Source: Candidatus Hydrogenedentota bacterium (GTDB taxonomy: Bacteria > Hydrogenedentota > Hydrogenedentia > Hydrogenedentales > CAILVY01). Taken from it: DNA of 64,000 bases. Positions 62,457 to 64,000 of the stretch are shown here, piece by piece. Every line of letters starts with the position of its first letter. Positions within the stretch are counted from its first letter, which is position 1. The position numbers were made by a program, and so were the translations under genes. The stretch covers positions 1 through 64,000 of the forward strand of contig JAKQOG010000278.1 in NCBI GenBank assembly GCA_029565395.1, given 5' to 3'. The notes under the pieces were generated by a model. That model made no database searches, was not told where the DNA came from, and saw only the letters and a list, made by a program, of their open reading frames with translations.

Positions 62457-63464
62457 ATGAGCGCTCCCTCGGACTCCACCCACGCCGCACAAATCAAGCG
62501 GACCCTGCTTACCTTCGGTCCGCTGGTGTTAGCGCTGATTCTGGAAATAGTCATTTTTGAGATGATCGGCCGCAGACAGGACAATCCCGGATTTGCCTCT
62601 TTAAATACCCTGATCCTCGTGTTGAATCAATCCGCCGTATATGGGGTCATGGCGGTGGGCATGACCTTTGTGATTATCACCGGCGGCATTGATTTGTCCG
62701 TGGGGTCGCTCGTGGCGTGTGCAGGGGTGTTGTGCGCGATGTTTGTGCATTGGGGCGGGGGAGAGCAAGTGTGGGCGTGGATTATCATTGGCTGGATCGC
62801 GGCGGTGGGGTTGGGCATGGTGGCGGGAAGCGTGGCGGGATTGCTCATCACTTGGTTCAGCATTCCGCCATTTATTGCCACCTTGGCGTTGATGAGTTCC
62901 TTGCGCGGACTGGGAAATCTCGCCACGGATGGCAAACCGATTTCACCGCTTCCGGAAGCCTACAATTGGCTGGGCCGGCATCCCTTGTGGGGGCAGGTGC
63001 CCGTGAGTGTGGTATTGCTTCTTCTCATATTGGCGGGTGGAGCGCTGTTGTTGAACCACACGCAGTTCGGGCGGCATGTGCGCGCTATCGGCGGCAACGA
63101 AGAATCGGCGAGGTTGAGCGGCGTCAATGTGATGCGCGTGAAATGGCTTGTGTATGTGTTGTGCGGCATGCTCACGGCGGTTGCGGGCCTGATTTTATCC
63201 TCGCGGTTGGGTTCAGGCAGTCCGAAGGTGGGTTTGGGCGATGAACTGGCGGTGATCGCGGCGGTGGTGGTCGGCGGCACCAGCCTTAGCGGCGGCCGCG
63301 GCAGCATCGGCGGCACCTTCGTCGGACTGCTCGTGGTATCGGTGTTGAACAGCGGCCTGACATGGATAGGCGTGGAGACCTTCGGTCAGCAGGTAACCTT
63401 GGGTGTTGTCATTTTGGCGGCGGTGTTGCTCGATCAGTTAAAGACGCGCGGAAGCGCGTTTTGA
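62457..63464 (+). CDS. Sugar ABC transporter permease (RbsC-like)
   Basis: The ATG at 62457 follows the ATPase stop by 7 nt. The 335-residue membrane protein has about eight to ten helices, and [19 protein letters not shown] is the family's conserved loop. [20 protein letters not shown] and [20 protein letters not shown] are also typical. It forms the channel for the RbsB/RbsA-like partners. Confidence 0.93.
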   Translation: MSAPSDSTHAAQIKRTLLTFGPLVLALILEIVIFEMIGRRQDNPGFASLNTLILVLNQSAVYGVMAVGMTFVIITGGIDLSVGSLVACAGVLCAMFVHWGGGEQVWAWIIIGWIAAVGLGMVAGSVAGLLITWFSIPPFIATLALMSSLRGLGNLATDGKPISPLPEAYNWLGRHPLWGQVPVSVVLLLLILAGGALLLNHTQFGRHVRAIGGNEESARLSGVNVMRVKWLVYVLCGMLTAVAGLILSSRLGSGSPKVGLGDELAVIAAVVVGGTSLSGGRGSIGGTFVGLLVVSVLNSGLTWIGVETFGQQVTLGVVILAAVLLDQLKTRGSAF

Positions 63465-63519
63465 CAATTACGCGGGGGCTGGAAACAATATTGGCAGTAC
63501 ACAATAAAGGAATGTAAAT

Positions 63520-64000
63520 ATGCCCAGCAAACCGTATGTGATTCATGTGATTTCCAATACCCACTGGGACCGCGAATGGCTCTACAATTTCCAGGAAACG
63601 AGGATGCTGTTGGTGGAGATGATGGATCAATTGTTGGAGATTCTTGATACGGAGCAGGACTACCGGTCGTATCTGATGGATTCGCAGGCGGTTCCGGTGG
63701 AGGATTATCTCGAAGTGCGCCCGGAAATGCGGCCAAACGTAATAATGCATGTTACGAATAAGCGTTTGCTCATCGGGCCATGGTATACCTGCCCGGAATG
63801 TTTTGAGGTGAACGGCGAGTCGCTGGTGCGCAACCTTCAGTATGGCCACCGGGTGGCGCGGGAATTCGGCCACGTGATGAAAGTGGGGCACACGCCGTTT
63901 TCCTATGGGCAAAACTCGCAGATGCCGCAGATCTACAAGGGATTCGGCATCGACACCATGCTCTTTTATCATGGCGTCAGCCACGATGAGGTGAAGAATG
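63520..64000 (+). CDS. GH38-like alpha-mannosidase family protein (5' part, cut by window end)
   Basis: The ATG at 63520 has AAGGA about 8 nt upstream. The N-terminal GH38 features are SNTHWDREWLYNFQETRMLL (His and Asp zinc ligands), LIGPWYTCPECFEVNGESLV and NLQYGHRVAREFG. The segment VGHTPFSYGQNSQMPQIYKG aligns with the family's PDSFG-x-x-x-QMPQI block, but the residue that should be the nucleophile/zinc-ligand Asp is Phe127. Either the protein is inactive or alignment differs in this subfamily. It follows the sugar importer by 56 nt and may share its substrate supply. Confidence 0.82.
   Translation, partial: MPSKPYVIHVISNTHWDREWLYNFQETRMLLVEMMDQLLEILDTEQDYRSYLMDSQAVPVEDYLEVRPEMRPNVIMHVTNKRLLIGPWYTCPECFEVNGESLVRNLQYGHRVAREFGHVMKVGHTPFSYGQNSQMPQIYKGFGIDTMLFYHGVSHDEVKN

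Overview
The window is a bacterial chromosome segment of moderate GC with no rRNA or plasmid backbone. Several things point to the Planctomycetes/Verrucomicrobia neighbourhood, and most plausibly to Candidatus Hydrogenedentota: very large secreted proteins with Glu-Gly rich linkers, repeated paired modules of the form SLSELLRVIQFYNS...EDGYAP, a Ser/Thr kinase fused to a CHASE2-like domain, a Tat-exported Gfo/Idh/MocA oxidoreductase, and sulfatase-modifying-factor-like (FGE) lectin-fold domains. The phylum is an inference from protein style, not a marker-gene result.

Layout. 1-5.1 kb: a partial kelch-like secreted protein, a truncated subtilisin tail behind an intact promoter, a secreted TPR protein, a cysteine-rich OmpA-like protein and a secreted glycosidase-like TIM-barrel protein. 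5.3-10.3 kb: signalling, with a Cache-PAS-PAS hybrid histidine kinase, tRNA-Ser(GCT) and a kinase-CHASE2 receptor. 10.5-16.8 kb: a redox block of ApbE flavin transferase, a Tat oxidoreductase and a fusion of eight c-type haem motifs to a membrane cytochrome b. 16.85-24.24 kb: a decayed genomic island that starts at tRNA-Val(GAC) and is flanked by diverged direct repeats. It holds prophage and integrase remnants, TPR and membrane proteins, a PD-(D/E)XK-like nuclease, an unknown operon with a HEPN-like motif, and a hicBA toxin-antitoxin pair.

24.5-40.6 kb: large exported proteins, namely a pseudopilin-like protein, a 2,700-residue protein with six FGE-like modules, a beta-propeller/InlB-repeat protein with a C-terminal sorting signal, and a beta-helix protein. 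40.6-45.6 kb: a NrdD-like protein that has lost its glycyl-radical domain, ornithine aminotransferase and an alpha-L-fucosidase. 45.7-55.6 kb: a multidomain hydrolase with an EG-repeat linker and a thioester alpha-2-macroglobulin, separated by a group II intron that sits exactly behind a transcription terminator. 55.8-64 kb: metF, a long inverted-repeat element, a small FGE protein, a PIN toxin-antitoxin pair, a DUF2283 protein and a sugar ABC importer followed by a GH38-like protein that is cut by the window edge.

As a whole the segment suggests a heterotroph that invests in surface display, glycan use (fucosidase, GH38, a ribose/xylose-type ABC importer) and extracellular electron transfer or respiration. 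Four of the secreted proteins share the same roughly 95-residue EF-hand/dockerin-like pair, the best candidate here for an undescribed lineage-specific assembly or attachment system. Where promoters can be read they are sigma70-like, mostly with an exact 17-nt spacer.
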